A stretch of 64,000 nucleotides of DNA. Origin: Mycobacterium tilburgii. GTDB lineage: Bacteria; Actinomycetota; Actinomycetes; Mycobacteriales; Mycobacteriaceae. Of the stretch, positions 34,357 through 45,113 are shown in pieces (the stretch's first letter is position 1; every line of letters starts with the position of its first letter). The notes beneath the pieces were generated by a model. That model saw only the letters and a program-made list of their open reading frames with translations, did not search any database and was not told the DNA's origin. Location of the stretch: positions 62,001 to 126,000 of the forward strand of contig NZ_LR655690.1 in assembly GCF_902168065.1 (NCBI RefSeq), in the 5' to 3' direction. A program made the position numbers and the translations under genes.

Positions 34357-34811
34357 TCAGACGATCAGCGCGACGCACAATGCGACAAGCGCAAGTCCTG
34401 CAAAATGGCGCGGACGTTGATGATCCGGTTCCCAATTGGCTTGCAGAGCACGGACGTTCGGCAGCACCTGATCGATTTCGGCCGCGGCGGTGAGTTGTCG
34501 GTTAATCGGTGCACTCACCCGGGTGTAGAGCAGCAGCCAAACCACAAGCAGCACAACGGCCACCCCGGCCGCTATGGCCTGCACCCAGTGCGCAGCGAAT
34601 GCGGCCAGAGCTGCGCTGGCGATGACCGCGACGATTCCGATGACTCCCGGCACGGGAATCCCGAACCCTGTCACCGCGCCGCGCGTCCGGTCGTCGACGC
34701 GCGCCAATGCGGGCCGCAACCCACCGCGCAGAACACATCGGTGCCGTAAACCACGGCGGTGCCCAGTACGGCGATCAGTGCCCCGAGTTGCGCGAACTGC
34801 GAGATGTCCAC
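34357..34811 (-). pseudogene. DUF1772 membrane protein, frameshifted
   Basis: GTG at 34809-34811, with AGGAG six bases upstream, begins FAQLGALIAVLGTAVVYGTDVFCAV. Two bases are missing after this, near 34736, and the family sequence resumes in another frame as VTGFGIPVPGVIGIVAVIAS, VQAIAAGVAVVLLVVWLLLYTR and INRQLTAAAEIDQVL down to TGA at 34357. DUF1772 proteins are four-helix membrane proteins, often repressed by an adjacent TetR regulator; that arrangement is preserved here. The missing bases split helix 1 from helices 2-4. Confidence 0.75.
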
Positions 34812-34883
34812 GTTGAACTCCTAAATTTGTCATTGCTAGTTGTCCTATCGATGCTAGGTTGCCCGGCCGAGCCTGTTAATATT

Positions 34884-34897
34884 AGTGTTGGAACACT
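34884..34897. promoter_or_regulatory. Palindromic TetR operator candidate
   Basis: AGTGTTGGAACACT is a perfect 14-bp inverted repeat with a 2-bp centre, placed between the divergent DUF1772 and TetR genes and overlapping an AT-rich stretch (TTAATATTAG) that could hold a -10 element. TetR regulators usually bind such a site to repress themselves and the divergent gene. Confidence 0.5.
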
Positions 34898-34918
34898 TAG
34901 TACTGCTATCATCCACGC

Positions 34919-35510
34919 TTGCCCTTCGAAGACCGTCGAGCGCGGGAGCGGGCCGTGCGACACCGGCCGATCATCGGCACCGCCCGCCGGCTGGCCGAAT
35001 CGGAGGGGTGGGACGCCGTGACGACGAGCCAGCTGTCCGACGAGATCGAGTACAGCCAGCCCGTTCTCTACACGCACTTCGCCAACATGGAGCAGCTCGC
35101 GCAGGCCGTCGCGGTCGACGGCTTTGGGGAGCTGGCGCAGACGCTGCGCACCGCGCGCAGCGGCGCCGCGACGCCGACCGATGCGCTGCGCCAACTCGCG
35201 CACGCCTACATTGACTTCGGCCGCCAAAACCCGGCGCTTTACGACGCAATGTTCACCCGCGCCACCACACTGTACTTCGCCGCCGATGACACCCTGCCGC
35301 AATTGGTGGCGGCATTCGCCGAGCTGCACGACACGGTCGCGGTGTACTCAGCGGACCGAGACCCGGACACCCTCGCCGAGGTGCTCTGGTCCGCGCTGCA
35401 CGGACTGGTCACCCTCTCCCGCACGCACCCGATTACGCCCCGACTACGACGCCGAGCGTGTCGATCTCCTCATCGCTCAACTCGCCAACGAGTACGCGTC
35501 GACGCCGTGA
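34919..35510 (+). pseudogene. TetR-family regulator with a 3' frameshift
   Basis: TTG at 34919-34921 begins an N-terminal helix-turn-helix: IIGTARRLAESEGWDAVTTSQLSDEIE, then YSQPVLYTHFANMEQLAQAV. A TetR ligand domain follows to about residue 168 (WSALHGLVTLSRTH). One extra C near 35430 shifts the frame; the natural end LRPDYDAERVDLLIAQLANEY is in the next frame, stopping at about 35510. The present frame instead adds a basic tail and stops at 35536. DNA binding could survive, but the last helix of the dimer interface is replaced. It is divergent from the DUF1772 gene it presumably regulates. Confidence 0.7.
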
Positions 35511-35657
35511 AACGAATGCCGGTCTCCCGCCGATAACAGCGAGGTAACGGGTTGATGGACCCGCCAGGCCGGCGAGGGGACGCGGGATCGTAGGTGCGGG
35601 TACGGTCGACCGCCCGGTGAGCACTGCCATCGTTGGCCTCCGTCTACTCGGGAATCG

Positions 35658-36319
35658 TGTTGAACATTTCGGCAAACGCCGTCGGTCACCCGCAAACCGC
35701 AAACGCGGCGCGAGAACACGCGCCAGCAGCGGCGCGAGGGCATGGAGCGCCGGCTGCTCGACGCCACCGAACGGCTGATGCGCGGTGGAGCCAGCTATAC
35801 CGAGCTGAGCGTGGGCCGACTCGCGACCGAGGCCGGCATCTCGCGGGCCAGCTTCTACATCTACTTTGAGGACAAAGATCATCTTTTGCGCCAGCTCGCC
35901 GGCCAGGTGTTCGCCGATCTGGCTGAGAGTGCCGACCGCTGGTGGCGGGTGTCGGGACGCCGCAATCCCTACGACCTGCGCGCGGCAATGACGGCCCTGG
36001 TTGCCAGCTATCGCCGGCATCAGCCGGTGCTGGTCGCGCTGAACGAGATGGCCGCCTACGCCCGGTGGTCGGCGCGACGTACGGAAACCTGCTGACCGCG
36101 ATCGCCGGGCGGGTGACCCTGGTCATCGAAGAAGGCCAGGCCGACGGCTCTATCCGGCCCGACGATCGCGCGGCCACCACCGCCAGCACGCTGACCTGGA
36201 TGGTCGAGCGGGCCTGCCGGCAAAACCTGCCTGGTGCACCCAAGTCTTACGATGCCGAACTGGCCGCCACGCTAGCCGAGATAATTTGGGCCACTTTGTA
36301 TCTCGAGACGCCGCAGTGA
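35658..36319 (+). pseudogene. Second TetR-family regulator, frameshifted
   Basis: The HTH is clear: RRLLDATERLMRGGASYTEL, SVGRLATEAGISRASFYIYF. The basic N-terminal arm is readable from about 35660 but has no start codon, because the frame opens after a TGA; an ATG at 35742 could start a shortened protein. A single missing C near 36070 changes the frame, so the present frame ends at 36095 while the ligand domain continues in the next frame (GNLLTAIAGRVTLVIEEGQADGS) to TGA at 36317-36319. Its target is unknown. It lies convergent to proB with a 2-bp gap. Confidence 0.75.
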
Positions 36320-36321
36320 GC

Positions 36322-37425
36322 TCAAATCGCCACCAGGTCGTCGGCGTGCACCGCGGGCCGGCGCAGCTCACCGGCCAGTTCCGAGGTCGACCTACCGATC
36401 ATCGTCTCGAGTTCGGCGGCGTCGTAGGCGACGACGCCGCGTGCCACCGGCCGCTCGTCCGGGCCGCACAGTTCGACCACGTCACCGGCGTAGAACCGGC
36501 CCGACACCGCGGTGATGCCCACGGCCAGTAAGGACCGCCGTTGCTGCACCACCGCGCGCACCGCACCCGCATCCAGGACCAGTGCGCCGGTGGCCTCGGC
36601 GGCGTAACGAACCCAGAACCGGCGGGCCGACATTCGCGCCGGACGGGCGGCGAAGAAGGTGCCCGAGGATGCATCGGTGAGCGCGGTCGCGGCGTCCGAG
36701 GCCGCGGCCAGCAGCACCGGCACCCCCGCGTCGGCGGCCAGCAGGGCCGAGGACATCTTCGAAGCCATGCCCCCGGTGCTCAACGCGCTGCCCGGCCCGG
36801 CCACCACACCCAACAGATCCGACGAGGCGGTCACCTCCGGGATGAACCGCGCGTCCTTGGACTTTCGCGGGTCGGTGTCATAGAGCCCGTCGATGTCGGA
36901 CAGCAGCACCAGCGCATCGGCACCGACCAGATGGGCCACCAGCGCCGACAGACGATCGTTGTCGCCGAACCGGATCTCGTTGGTCGCCACCGTGTCGTTC
37001 TCGTTGACGATCGCCACCGCGTGCAACGCACGCAACCGGTCCAGGGTGCGTTGGGCGTTGGTGTGCTGGGCCCGCATCGAGATGTCGTGGGCGGTCAGCA
37101 ACACCTGCCCGACCGTGCGCCCGTAGCGGGAGAACGCCGCGCGCCACGCGTTCACCAGCGCAACCTGTCCCACACTGGACGCGGCCTGTTTGGTCGCCAA
37201 ATCCATTGGGCTACGCGATAATCCGAGCGGCTCGATGCCGGCGGCAATGGCACCCGAGGAAACGATGACGACGTCGGTGCCCGCCTTCATCCGCGCCTCG
37301 ATCGCGTCGGCCAACTCGGCCAGCCGGCCCGTGTCGAACACTCCGGACGGGGTGGTCAAGGCGTTGGTCCCGATCTTGACGACGACGCGGCGCGCGGTGC
37401 GGACGGCCTCGCGATGCACGCTCAC
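36322..37425 (-). CDS. proB: Glutamate 5-kinase ProB
   Basis: A protein of 367 aa: an amino-acid kinase domain ([49 protein letters not shown]) followed by a PUA domain from about residue 280. It phosphorylates glutamate, the first and feedback-inhibited step of proline synthesis, supplying ProA. The ATG overlaps the obg stop by 4 bp, so the two are co-translated. It is intact. Confidence 0.96.
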   Translation of the reverse strand: MSVHREAVRTARRVVVKIGTNALTTPSGVFDTGRLAELADAIEARMKAGTDVVIVSSGAIAAGIEPLGLSRSPMDLATKQAASSVGQVALVNAWRAAFSRYGRTVGQVLLTAHDISMRAQHTNAQRTLDRLRALHAVAIVNENDTVATNEIRFGDNDRLSALVAHLVGADALVLLSDIDGLYDTDPRKSKDARFIPEVTASSDLLGVVAGPGSALSTGGMASKMSSALLAADAGVPVLLAAASDAATALTDASSGTFFAARPARMSARRFWVRYAAEATGALVLDAGAVRAVVQQRRSLLAVGITAVSGRFYAGDVVELCGPDERPVARGVVAYDAAELETMIGRSTSELAGELRRPAVHADDLVAI

Positions 37426-38864
37426 GACTCGTCCCCCTGCTCACGTCCGCGGCGCCGGGCGGCCTTGCGTTCGGCGGCGCCGGCACGCTCGGTGCGTTCC
37501 AGCCGCGCGTCGGTACCGCGCCCAGACAGGGCGATCTGCTGACCCGCCGGGGTCTGCGGCTCCCAGTCGAAGGTCATGTCGCCGATGGTCACCGCGCAGC
37601 CGGGTCGCGCGCCCAGCCGCAGCAATTCCTCCTCGACCCCGAGGCGGGCCAGGAGGTCAGCGAGGTACCCCACGGCTTCGTCGTTGTCGAAATTGGTTTG
37701 GCCGATCCAGCGTTCGGGCCGAGACCCGGTGACCACGAAGCTGCCCTCGCCGTCGGGAGCCACGGTGAATCCGCTCTCGTCGACGGGCACCGGGCGGATC
37801 ACCGAGCGCCGGGCTATCGGCGCGGGCCGTGCGGCGTTGTAGTCCGAGACCATCTTCCACAGCCCGAAGATCAAGGGCTGCAGCCCTTCCCGAGTCGCGG
37901 TCGACACCAGGAACACCGGCCAGCCACGCTCGGCGATCTCGTCGCGGACGAACTCCGCGAGCTCGCGCGCCTCCGGCACGTCGATCTTGTTGAGCACGAC
38001 CACCCGTGGCCGCTCGGCCAGGTCGGTCAGCGCCGCGTCGCCCTGCAGTGTCGGTGTGTAGGCGGCGAGTTCAGCTTCCAGCGCGTCGATGTCGGACATC
38101 GGGTCGCGGCCCGGCTCGGCGGTGGCGCAGTCGACGACATGCACCAGCACCGCACACCGTTCGATGTGCCGCAGGAAATCCAGGCCAAGGCCACGGCCTT
38201 CGGAGGCGCCCGGAATCAGTCCGGGCACGTCGGCCACGGTGAACGAATGCTCGCCCGCGGATACGACGCCGAGGTTGGGAACCAGGGTGGTGAACGGATA
38301 GTCGGCCACCTTGGGTTTGGCCGCCGAGATCACCGAGACCAGCGACGACTTTCCAGCGGACGGAAACCCGACCAGCCCGGCATCGGCGACCGTCTTCAGC
38401 TCGAGGGTGAGGTCACGTTCCTGGCCCGGCTCGCCCAGTAGCGCAAAGCCGGGTGCCCTGCGGGCGCGGGATGCGAGCGCTGCGTTGCCCAGGCCGCCGC
38501 GACCGCCCGCGGCGGCTTCGAAGCGGGTGCCCGCGCCGACCAGATCGGCAAGCAGCCGGCCGTTTTCGTCCAGCACGACGGTGCCGTCGGGAACCTTGAC
38601 TTCCAGATCCGCACCGGCCGCGCCGTCGCGGTTGTTGCCCATCCCCTGCTTGCCGGCCGCCGCGGTGATGTGCGGCCGGAAATGAAAGTCCCGCAGGGTG
38701 TGCACCGCGGGGTCGACGACGAACACGATGCTGCCGCCGCGGCCGCCGTTACCGCCGTCGGGTCCGCCCAGCGGCTTGAACTTCTCGCGATGGACCGAGG
38801 CGCAGCCGTTACCGCCGGAACCCGCCCGCGCGTGGATGACAACTCGATCGACGAACCGCGGCAT
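37422..38864 (-). CDS. obg: Obg/CgtA GTPase
   Basis: A GTPase of 480 aa. The glycine-rich Obg fold starts at [19 protein letters not shown], and the G domain has G1 [13 protein letters not shown]3 DVPGLI and G4 NKID. A C-terminal OCT domain and a basic tail follow. Obg takes part in large-subunit assembly and stress signalling. The ATG at 38862-38864 was chosen because the Obg fold begins exactly there and AAAGGA lies 8 bases upstream. It follows rpmA by 41 bp, the usual L21-L27-Obg order. Confidence 0.96.
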   Translation of the reverse strand: MPRFVDRVVIHARAGSGGNGCASVHREKFKPLGGPDGGNGGRGGSIVFVVDPAVHTLRDFHFRPHITAAAGKQGMGNNRDGAAGADLEVKVPDGTVVLDENGRLLADLVGAGTRFEAAAGGRGGLGNAALASRARRAPGFALLGEPGQERDLTLELKTVADAGLVGFPSAGKSSLVSVISAAKPKVADYPFTTLVPNLGVVSAGEHSFTVADVPGLIPGASEGRGLGLDFLRHIERCAVLVHVVDCATAEPGRDPMSDIDALEAELAAYTPTLQGDAALTDLAERPRVVVLNKIDVPEARELAEFVRDEIAERGWPVFLVSTATREGLQPLIFGLWKMVSDYNAARPAPIARRSVIRPVPVDESGFTVAPDGEGSFVVTGSRPERWIGQTNFDNDEAVGYLADLLARLGVEEELLRLGARPGCAVTIGDMTFDWEPQTPAGQQIALSGRGTDARLERTERAGAAERKAARRRGREQGDES

Positions 38865-38905
38865 CGGGGTCCTTTCAACTACCCGCACGCGCGAGTGCGG
38901 CGACC

Positions 38906-39172
38906 TCAGTCGGCTGTCTGTCCGGCCGCGACGATGTTGACGGTCTTGCGGCCGCGCCGGATACCGAACTCGACCGCACCGGCGGCCGTCGCGAACAGCG
39001 TGTCGTCACCGCCACGCCCGACGTTGGTGCCGGGGTGAAACTTGGTGCCACGCTGACGGACGATGATCTCGCCGGCCTTGACGACCTGACCGCCGAACCG
39101 CTTGACGCCGAGCCGCTGGGCGGCGGAGTCGCGACCGTTACGCGAGCTGGAAGCGCCCTTCTTGTGTGCCAT
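38906..39172 (-). CDS. rpmA: 50S ribosomal protein L27
   Basis: A protein of 88 aa beginning [15 protein letters not shown], with [21 protein letters not shown] and [18 protein letters not shown], the typical bL27 core. The N-terminal tail reaches the peptidyl-transferase centre. It sits 15 bp after rplU, in one transcript. Confidence 0.97.
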   Translation of the reverse strand: MAHKKGASSSRNGRDSAAQRLGVKRFGGQVVKAGEIIVRQRGTKFHPGTNVGRGGDDTLFATAAGAVEFGIRRGRKTVNIVAAGQTAD

Positions 39173-39187
39173 GTCTTCTCGCCCCCG

Positions 39188-39499
39188 CTACTTGATTCCG
39201 GTGACCTTCAGCACCGTCAGCTGCTGACGGTGCCCCTGCCGCTTGTGGTAGCCGGTCTTGTGCTTGAACTTGTGGATGCGGATCTTCGGGCCCTTGGTGT
39301 GCTCGAGCACCTCACCGGTCACCGCGACCTTCTCCAGGTCCTTCGCCGCGCTGGTGACCTTTGCGTCGTCGACGACCAGCGCGACCGGCAGCGACACCTT
39401 GGCGCCGGGCTCGGAGTCGAGTTTCTCTACCTTGACCACGTCGCCGACGGCAACCTTGTACTGCTTGCCACCGGTCTTGACGATTGCGTAGGTCGCCAT
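39188..39499 (-). CDS. rplU: 50S ribosomal protein L21
   Basis: A protein of 103 aa: [25 protein letters not shown], and the conserved [20 protein letters not shown] near the C-terminus that contacts 23S rRNA. The ATG at 39497-39499 gives the usual N-terminus; longer in-frame codons upstream are not conserved. It is the first gene of the rplU-rpmA-obg-proB run. Confidence 0.97.
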   Translation of the reverse strand: MATYAIVKTGGKQYKVAVGDVVKVEKLDSEPGAKVSLPVALVVDDAKVTSAAKDLEKVAVTGEVLEHTKGPKIRIHKFKHKTGYHKRQGHRQQLTVLKVTGIK

Positions 39500-39635
39500 C
39501 GTTGCTACTGCCTCTTCCTCACGTCTTCCGCGCGCGTGATCACCGCGATGTGCGTGGTGGTCTTGGGTGCGGGCCTGCGCCGATTGCCCGGCAGTCCCGC
39601 TGTCGTCAGCCGATATGCTTGACAACAACTGTCCG

Positions 39636-39665
39636 AGGGTACGTGACTAGCGCCTACAGGGTCAA
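39636..39665 (-). promoter_or_regulatory. Putative SigA promoter of rplU-rpmA
   Basis: Read on the minus strand, TTGACC (39660-39665) and TACCCT (39636-39641) are separated by 18 bp, close to a primary-sigma -35/-10 pair. They lie about 140 bp upstream of rplU, which leaves room for a leader. Confidence 0.4.
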
Positions 39666-39752
39666 ACCGGCACCCTTTTGCCGCGAAACTATATTCCGCG
39701 ACGGCCCTACTCGCGAAACGCGTCGCTGGTTGCAGTCTCGCGGAGATCGGGA

Positions 39753-42524
39753 TCAATCGGCGTGGATGGGCGGTCCCGCGGGTCGACCCGCCGCGCGCCG
39801 CCGGCGATGCCGTCCCAGGCCCGGACCGCCACCGAACCCGTTCGTCGAGCCGTTCTCGTCGTCGGAATCCTCATCGTCGAGGTCCGCATTGTCGTCGTCG
39901 AGGTCCTCGGTATCGTCATCGAGATCCTCGTCGTCGAGGTCCTCGTCGTCCAGGTCCTCGTCGTCGACGTCGTCGTTGTCCTGATCGGTGTCGTCGAGGT
40001 CGTCCTGATCGGCGTCCTCGAAGTCGTCTCGGTCGGTGTCCTCGACATCGGCCGAGGTGTGCGCCCCGGTCGTCTCGTCGACGTCGGTGGTGACCACCGC
40101 ATCGGCGTCGTCGGATTCACCCTCGTCGTTGTCGCGGGCGCCCGACACACCGGCGGCCATCGCCTTGAACATCGGGTGCTCGCCGGGAGCATGCACCGGC
40201 ACCTTGGCCACCGGCTGCTCTTCGGAGCGGCTCTTCTTCGACCTCTTGCCCCGCCGGCCGCCGGACTCGGACTTGCGTCCGACCGCCGGGGCCGAGTCAA
40301 CCGGGTCGCCGTGGAGCAGGATTCCGCGGCCACCGCAGTTCGGGCAGGTTGTCGAGAACGCCTCGACCAGGCCGGTGCCCAGCCGTTTGCGGGTCAACTG
40401 CACCAGGCCCAACGAGGTCACCTCCGACACCTGGTGACGGGTGCGGTCCCGGGCCAGCGACTCGGTGAGTCGCCGCAGTACGAGATCGCGGTTTGACTCG
40501 AGGACCATGTCGATGAAGTCGATGACCACGATGCCGCCGATGTCGCGCAGCCGCAGCTGGCGCACGATCTCCTCGGCCGCCTCGAGGTTGTTCTTGGTGA
40601 CCGTTTGTTCGAGGTTCCCGCCGGATCCGGTGAACTTGCCGGTGTTGACGTCGACCACCGTCATCGCCTCGGTCCGGTCGATCACCAACGTGCCGCCCGA
40701 GGGCAGCCACACCTTGCGCTCCATCGCCTTGGCCAATTGCTCGTCGATGCGGTGCACGGCGAACACATCCGGCCCCGGCTGACCGTCCGGCCCGGCCGGC
40801 GGCTCGTACTTGGTAAGCTTCGAAACCAGGTCGGGGGCAACGGAATTCACGTACTCGTTGATGGTGTTCCACGCCTCATCACCGGACACGATCAGCCCCG
40901 CGAAGTCCTCGTTGAACAAGTCGCGGATGACCTTGACTAACACGTCGGGCTCTTCGTAGAGCGCCACCGCCGCGCCGGCGGCCTTCTGCTTGGTCTCGGC
41001 CGCCTTGGCCTCGATCTGTTCCCAGCGCTGCTGCAGGCGGGTGACGTCGGAGCGGATGTCTTCTTCTTTGACACCTTCGGACGCGGTCCGGATGATCACC
41101 CCGGCGTCGGCGGGAACCACCTCGCGCAGGATCTCTTTGAGACGCTGGCGTTCCGTGTCGGGCAGCTTGCGGCTGATCCCGGTCGACGACGCGCCCGGCA
41201 CGTAGACCAGGTAGCGCCCGGCCAGCGACACCTGGGTGGTCAGCCGGGCGCCCTTGTGTCCGACGGGGTCCTTGCTGACCTGGACGACGACGTAATCGCC
41301 GGGCTTGAGCGCCTGTTCGATCTTGCGGTCCGTCCCGCCCAGGCCGGCGGCTTCCCAGTTGACTTCACCGGCATACAGCACCCCGTTGCGGCCGCGGCCG
41401 ATGTCGACGAACGCCGCCTCCATCGACGGCAGCACGTTTTGCACGATGCCCAGGTAAATGTTGCCGACCAGCGACGCCGAAGCCGCCGACGTGACGAAGT
41501 GCTCGACGACGATGCCGTCCTCGAGCACGGCGATCTCGGTGTAGCGCGCGCCGGGATGCGGCGGCTCGGTGCGGACCCGGTCGCGGACCACCATCACCCG
41601 TTCGACCGCCTCGCGGCGGGCCAAGAACTCGGCCTCAGTGAGCACCGGCGGGCGGCGCCGTCCGGCGGTGCGCCCGTCACGGCGCCGTTGCCGCTTGGCC
41701 TCCAGCCGAGTCGACCCGTCGATGCCTTTGATCTCGGCGTTGCTCGAGCCGTTGTCGTTTGATCCCTTGCCGCGCGGTGCCCGCTCGTGCACGACGGTGT
41801 TCGGCGGGTCGTCGGGCGATAGCCCGTCCTCGTTGTCGTCGCCGGAACCCGACTTGCGCCGCCGCCGGCGGCGGCGCCGGCTGCCGCCGTCAGCCGCGCC
41901 TTCGTCACCGTCGTCGGAGTCGTCCGAGTCCTGGCCGTCATCGTCGGAGTCATCCGAGTCGTCCAGCTCGGCGGATCTCGATCCCCGCCGCTCGGCGTCG
42001 GGGTCGTCATCTGGCCCGTCGGAGCCGCCCTGTTCACCGCGGCCGCGGCCCCGTCCCCGCCGGCCCCGGCGCCGCCGCCGATTGGCCGGCCGGTCGGCCT
42101 GGTCCTCATCGTCGCCAGCGTCAGCGTCGTCGGTGTCGACGCCCTCATCGGCGCCGCCGAGGTCGTCCGCGGCGACCGGCTGGGGCGCCACGAACAAGGG
42201 CATATAGGCCACTTGAGCTGCGGCGTTTTCCGATGCGGGCCGCGACTGTGGCGCCTCGAACGTGGTGGTCACCGCGGCGCTGCTGAATGCGACGAAGTTC
42301 TCCGGCGGCCGGGGCGACAACAGGTCACGCACCCGGATCGCGTCTTCATAGTCGACTCCGGAATGCGCGCTGCGGATCCGCCCGTCCAGCGCGGCCAGCG
42401 CGTCCAGCACCCGCTTGCTGGTCGTTCCCAGCGCTCTTGCCAGCGAGTGGACTCTCAAGCGATCCGGCAAGTCCTCCTGGGCCGGCTCAGTTATTTGGTC
42501 CGAAGCCTGGTCACCGTCTATCAC
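39753..42524 (-). CDS. rne: Ribonuclease E/G
   Basis: A protein of 923 aa. The N-terminal 280 residues are long, acidic and basic by turns (KRQRRRDGRTAGRRR), typical of actinobacterial RNase E. The catalytic region follows: S1 domain around GNIYLGIVQNVLPSMEAAFV, DNase I-like domain with the metal-binding Asp residues in VVDVNTGKFTG and VVIDFIDM, and the zinc-link CPNCGG. The C-terminus is a highly acidic disordered tail. It cleaves mRNA and rRNA precursors and anchors the degradosome. The start is GTG at 42522-42524 with AGGAG six bases upstream. dctA, which lies between rplU and rne in M. tuberculosis, is absent. Confidence 0.95.
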   Translation of the reverse strand: MIDGDQASDQITEPAQEDLPDRLRVHSLARALGTTSKRVLDALAALDGRIRSAHSGVDYEDAIRVRDLLSPRPPENFVAFSSAAVTTTFEAPQSRPASENAAAQVAYMPLFVAPQPVAADDLGGADEGVDTDDADAGDDEDQADRPANRRRRRGRRGRGRGRGEQGGSDGPDDDPDAERRGSRSAELDDSDDSDDDGQDSDDSDDGDEGAADGGSRRRRRRRRKSGSGDDNEDGLSPDDPPNTVVHERAPRGKGSNDNGSSNAEIKGIDGSTRLEAKRQRRRDGRTAGRRRPPVLTEAEFLARREAVERVMVVRDRVRTEPPHPGARYTEIAVLEDGIVVEHFVTSAASASLVGNIYLGIVQNVLPSMEAAFVDIGRGRNGVLYAGEVNWEAAGLGGTDRKIEQALKPGDYVVVQVSKDPVGHKGARLTTQVSLAGRYLVYVPGASSTGISRKLPDTERQRLKEILREVVPADAGVIIRTASEGVKEEDIRSDVTRLQQRWEQIEAKAAETKQKAAGAAVALYEEPDVLVKVIRDLFNEDFAGLIVSGDEAWNTINEYVNSVAPDLVSKLTKYEPPAGPDGQPGPDVFAVHRIDEQLAKAMERKVWLPSGGTLVIDRTEAMTVVDVNTGKFTGSGGNLEQTVTKNNLEAAEEIVRQLRLRDIGGIVVIDFIDMVLESNRDLVLRRLTESLARDRTRHQVSEVTSLGLVQLTRKRLGTGLVEAFSTTCPNCGGRGILLHGDPVDSAPAVGRKSESGGRRGKRSKKSRSEEQPVAKVPVHAPGEHPMFKAMAAGVSGARDNDEGESDDADAVVTTDVDETTGAHTSADVEDTDRDDFEDADQDDLDDTDQDNDDVDDEDLDDEDLDDEDLDDDTEDLDDDNADLDDEDSDDENGSTNGFGGGPGLGRHRRRRAAGRPAGPPIHAD
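39850..40040 (-). repeat. Low-complexity acidic repeat within rne
   Basis: Short units of about 15 bp encode EDLDD-type pentapeptides (DEDLDDEDLDDEDLDD) in the disordered C-terminal tail of RNase E. This is a coding repeat prone to slippage, not a CRISPR array. Confidence 0.7.
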
Positions 42525-42843
42525 GTATTCTCCTCAAGCCCCCGGGCGCGTCGTGTCGACGCGGCCACGCGAGGGCTTCGCTATGTGCTCGGGCCACTTT
42601 CTCCCGAACTTGTGATGGTCTCGCCCCGAGCGACTCGGTAAGAACCAACTCGGCGCCGTGCTGAATGTCGGCCCGACATGCGGCGCATCATCGCGAGCTG
42701 GCAATGGTCGCGCTTGTCTAAGTCTTCATTCGAGTGCCCGACGCCGGTCCGACGACGTTCACCCTCTGTCAGTATCCCACACCACGCGGGCGGTCCCTAC
42801 GACCGTGACCCGGAAACCCGACTTTGCGCTCGCGGCCATGGGC
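42525..42843 (-). other. Long leader region between ndk and rne
   Basis: These 319 bp have no credible open frame. They probably hold the rne promoter and a long 5' untranslated region, which mycobacterial rne transcripts are known to have. A small inverted repeat (TGTCGGCCCGACA, 42665-42677) lies inside. I could not assign -35/-10 boxes. Confidence 0.4.
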
Positions 42844-43254
42844 CTAAGCGCCGGGAAACCATAGCGCGATTTCGCGCTTTGCTGAGTCGGTCGAGTCCGA
42901 TCCGTGCACCAGATTGAATTGCGTTTCCAAGGCGAAATCACCGCGGATAGTGCCGGGTGTGGCCTTCTCGACCGGGTCGGTACCCCCCGCGAGCTGCCGC
43001 AATGCCGCGATCGCGCGCGGCCCCTCCACGATTGCCGCGACAACCGGTCCCGATGTGATGAAGTCCAGTAAGGACCCGAAAAAAGGTTTGCCGTCGTGCT
43101 CGGCGTAGTGCTGGCTGGCCAGCTCCGTGCTGACGTTGCGCAGCTCGAGTGCCGCGATGGTGAGCCCCTTGCGCTCGATGCGGCTGATGACCTCCCCGAT
43201 CAGCCGGCGCTCGACACCGTCGGGCTTGATCAGTACCAAGGTCCGTTCCGTCAC
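42844..43254 (-). CDS. ndk: Nucleoside diphosphate kinase
   Basis: A protein of 136 aa. [18 protein letters not shown] opens the fold, and the phosphorylated His is in FNLVHGSDS. The enzyme equilibrates NTP pools by ping-pong transfer through that His. It starts at ATG 43252-43254, 30 bp after the DUF4233 gene. It is intact and of normal length. Confidence 0.97.
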   Translation of the reverse strand: MTERTLVLIKPDGVERRLIGEVISRIERKGLTIAALELRNVSTELASQHYAEHDGKPFFGSLLDFITSGPVVAAIVEGPRAIAALRQLAGGTDPVEKATPGTIRGDFALETQFNLVHGSDSTDSAKREIALWFPGA

Positions 43255-43284
43255 GGCCGACAGCGTACAGAATGAATCGGAACT

Positions 43285-43668
43285 CTAAGGGGGCGACGAC
43301 TGCTCGTGCTGCTGGCGCCGCCGCACCTCGGCCCGCAAATACACGATGAGCAGCCACAATCCGCCGAACAGCACACCGACGAACCCCACCCCAGGGTAGA
43401 CCGCGAACCCGACGAGGACCACCGCCTGAACACCGAGGTTCACCCAAATGGCCCAAGGCCTGCCCTGCACCCCGCACAGCAGGATCAACAGCACGGCGAG
43501 CCCGACCAGATAGCCCAGCGAGGCCCCGTCCAGTCCGCCGCCGACCGCGCCCACCACCGGTATCGCCAGCAGCACCACGACGGCCTCCAGAATCAGCGTC
43601 GCGGCCATGACGCCGCGGAAACTCTTCCAGGGGTCGCCGGCGGGCGGCGTGCGGCCGCTCTCGGTCAC
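43285..43668 (-). CDS. DUF4233 membrane protein (Rv2446c family)
   Basis: A protein of 127 aa with about four transmembrane segments: FRGVMAATLILEAVVVLLAI, YLVGLAVLLILLC, WAIWVNLGVQAVVLVGFAV and GVLFGGLWLLIVYL. Basic residues follow the last helix (RAEVRRRQQ). It matches a conserved actinobacterial family always found between folC and ndk. Function is unknown. Its ATG overlaps the folC stop by 4 bp, so it is translationally coupled to folate synthesis, though this may only be positional. Confidence 0.85.
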   Translation of the reverse strand: MTESGRTPPAGDPWKSFRGVMAATLILEAVVVLLAIPVVGAVGGGLDGASLGYLVGLAVLLILLCGVQGRPWAIWVNLGVQAVVLVGFAVYPGVGFVGVLFGGLWLLIVYLRAEVRRRQQHEQSSPP

Positions 43669-45113
43669 TGCGGATCACGACCAAACAACGAGCGTGCGGC
43701 CCCGGCGGTGACGACCGAGCCGGTGATCACCATTCCGGTGCCGGAGAACTCGCCGCCCTCACCGTCCGCGGTGGCGTCGTCCACCAGCGCGGACGCCACA
43801 TCGATGGCGTCCCGCAGGGTGGCGGCGGTCAGCACCCGGTCGGGCCCGAACCGTTGCTCGGCGGCCAGCGCCAGTGACTCGACATCTAATGCCCGTGGCG
43901 ATCCGTTGTGGGTCACGACCACCGAATGAAACGCCGGCTCCAGCGCCGCCAGGATGCCGTCGACGTCCTTGTCGGCCATCACACTGAGGACCCCGACCAG
44001 GTAGCGAAAGTCGAATTCACTGTCCAGCGTCTGCGCCAGCGCGGCCGCACCGGCCGGATTATGCGCGGCGTCAGTGAAAACCGTTGGGGCACTGCACATC
44101 CTCTCAAGACGACCGGGGCTGGTAACCGTGGCGAAACCGGCCCGCACCGCGTCGATGTCGAGCTGCCGCTGCGCGCCGGCGCCGAAGAACGCCTCGACCG
44201 CCGCCAGCGCCACCGCGCCGTTGTGCGCCTGATGTTCGCCATGCAGCGGCAGGTACACGTCGGAGTACACCCCGCCGAGTCCCTGCAACTGCAGCACCTG
44301 CCCGCCGATCGCGACTTGCCGGCCCATGACCGCGAACTCGGAATCCTCACGGGCCACCGCGGCGTCGGCCCGAACAGTCTGCGCCAGAAGGACTTCCATA
44401 GACTCTGGCGCCTGGCGGCCGATCACCGCGACGGTGTCGGGGGCGCCGTCGGGCGCGGTGGTGATGATGCCGGCCTTTTCCCCGGCGATGCCGGCAACGT
44501 CCGCGCCGAGATAGTCGACATGGTCAATGCCGATCGGGGTGATGACCGCGACCGGCGCATTGATCACGTTGGTGGCATCCCAACGCCCGCCCATGCCCAC
44601 CTCGACCACTGCGACCTCGACCGGCGCGTCAGCGAACGCCGCGAACGCCATCGCGACTAGGACCTCGAACTTACTCATCGCCGGACCGCCCGCGGCCTGC
44701 GACTGCGCGTCGATCATCTGCACGAAGGGTTCGATCTCACGGTAGGTCGCAACGTACTGCGCTGGGCTGATTGGCTTTCCGTCGATGGCGATACGTTCCA
44801 CTGCCGACTGCAGGTGAGGGCTGGTGGTGCGTCCAGTGCGCCGGTGCAGTGCCGTCAGCAGCGCATCGACCATGCGCACCACCGAGGTTTTGCCGTTGGT
44901 CCCGGCGACGTGAATCGACGGATAGCCGAGCTGAGGCGAGCCGAGCAGATCCATCAGTGCGCTGATACGGGTCAGGCTCGGTTCGATTTTCGTTTCCGGC
45001 CAACGCTGATCGAGCAGATGCTCGACCTGCAGCAGGGACGCGATCTCATCCGGGGTTGGGGCCGCACCGATGGCTCCTCCAGATTGGTCGAGGCAGTCCG
45101 GCGAATCGGTCAT
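43665..45113 (-). CDS. folC: Folylpolyglutamate synthase FolC
   Basis: A protein of 482 aa. The ATP P-loop is [31 protein letters not shown] and [13 protein letters not shown] are the Mur-ligase family central-domain motifs, and [16 protein letters not shown] is the conserved C-terminal-domain His/Asn motif. It adds glutamates to folates, and in mycobacteria probably also to dihydropteroate. The ATG overlaps the valS stop by 4 bp. It is intact. Confidence 0.95.
   Translation of the reverse strand: MTDSPDCLDQSGGAIGAAPTPDEIASLLQVEHLLDQRWPETKIEPSLTRISALMDLLGSPQLGYPSIHVAGTNGKTSVVRMVDALLTALHRRTGRTTSPHLQSAVERIAIDGKPISPAQYVATYREIEPFVQMIDAQSQAAGGPAMSKFEVLVAMAFAAFADAPVEVAVVEVGMGGRWDATNVINAPVAVITPIGIDHVDYLGADVAGIAGEKAGIITTAPDGAPDTVAVIGRQAPESMEVLLAQTVRADAAVAREDSEFAVMGRQVAIGGQVLQLQGLGGVYSDVYLPLHGEHQAHNGAVALAAVEAFFGAGAQRQLDIDAVRAGFATVTSPGRLERMCSAPTVFTDAAHNPAGAAALAQTLDSEFDFRYLVGVLSVMADKDVDGILAALEPAFHSVVVTHNGSPRALDVESLALAAEQRFGPDRVLTAATLRDAIDVASALVDDATADGEGGEFSGTGMVITGSVVTAGAARSLFGRDPQ

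Noticed and set aside
34260..34493. Plus-strand 77-codon frame downstream of nadE
   Set aside because: Most of it is antisense to the DUF1772 remnant and the N-terminal part shows no conserved motif.
39850..40040. Regular short repeats that might look like a CRISPR or minisatellite
   Set aside because: They lie in frame in rne, encode an acidic tail, and have no spacers.
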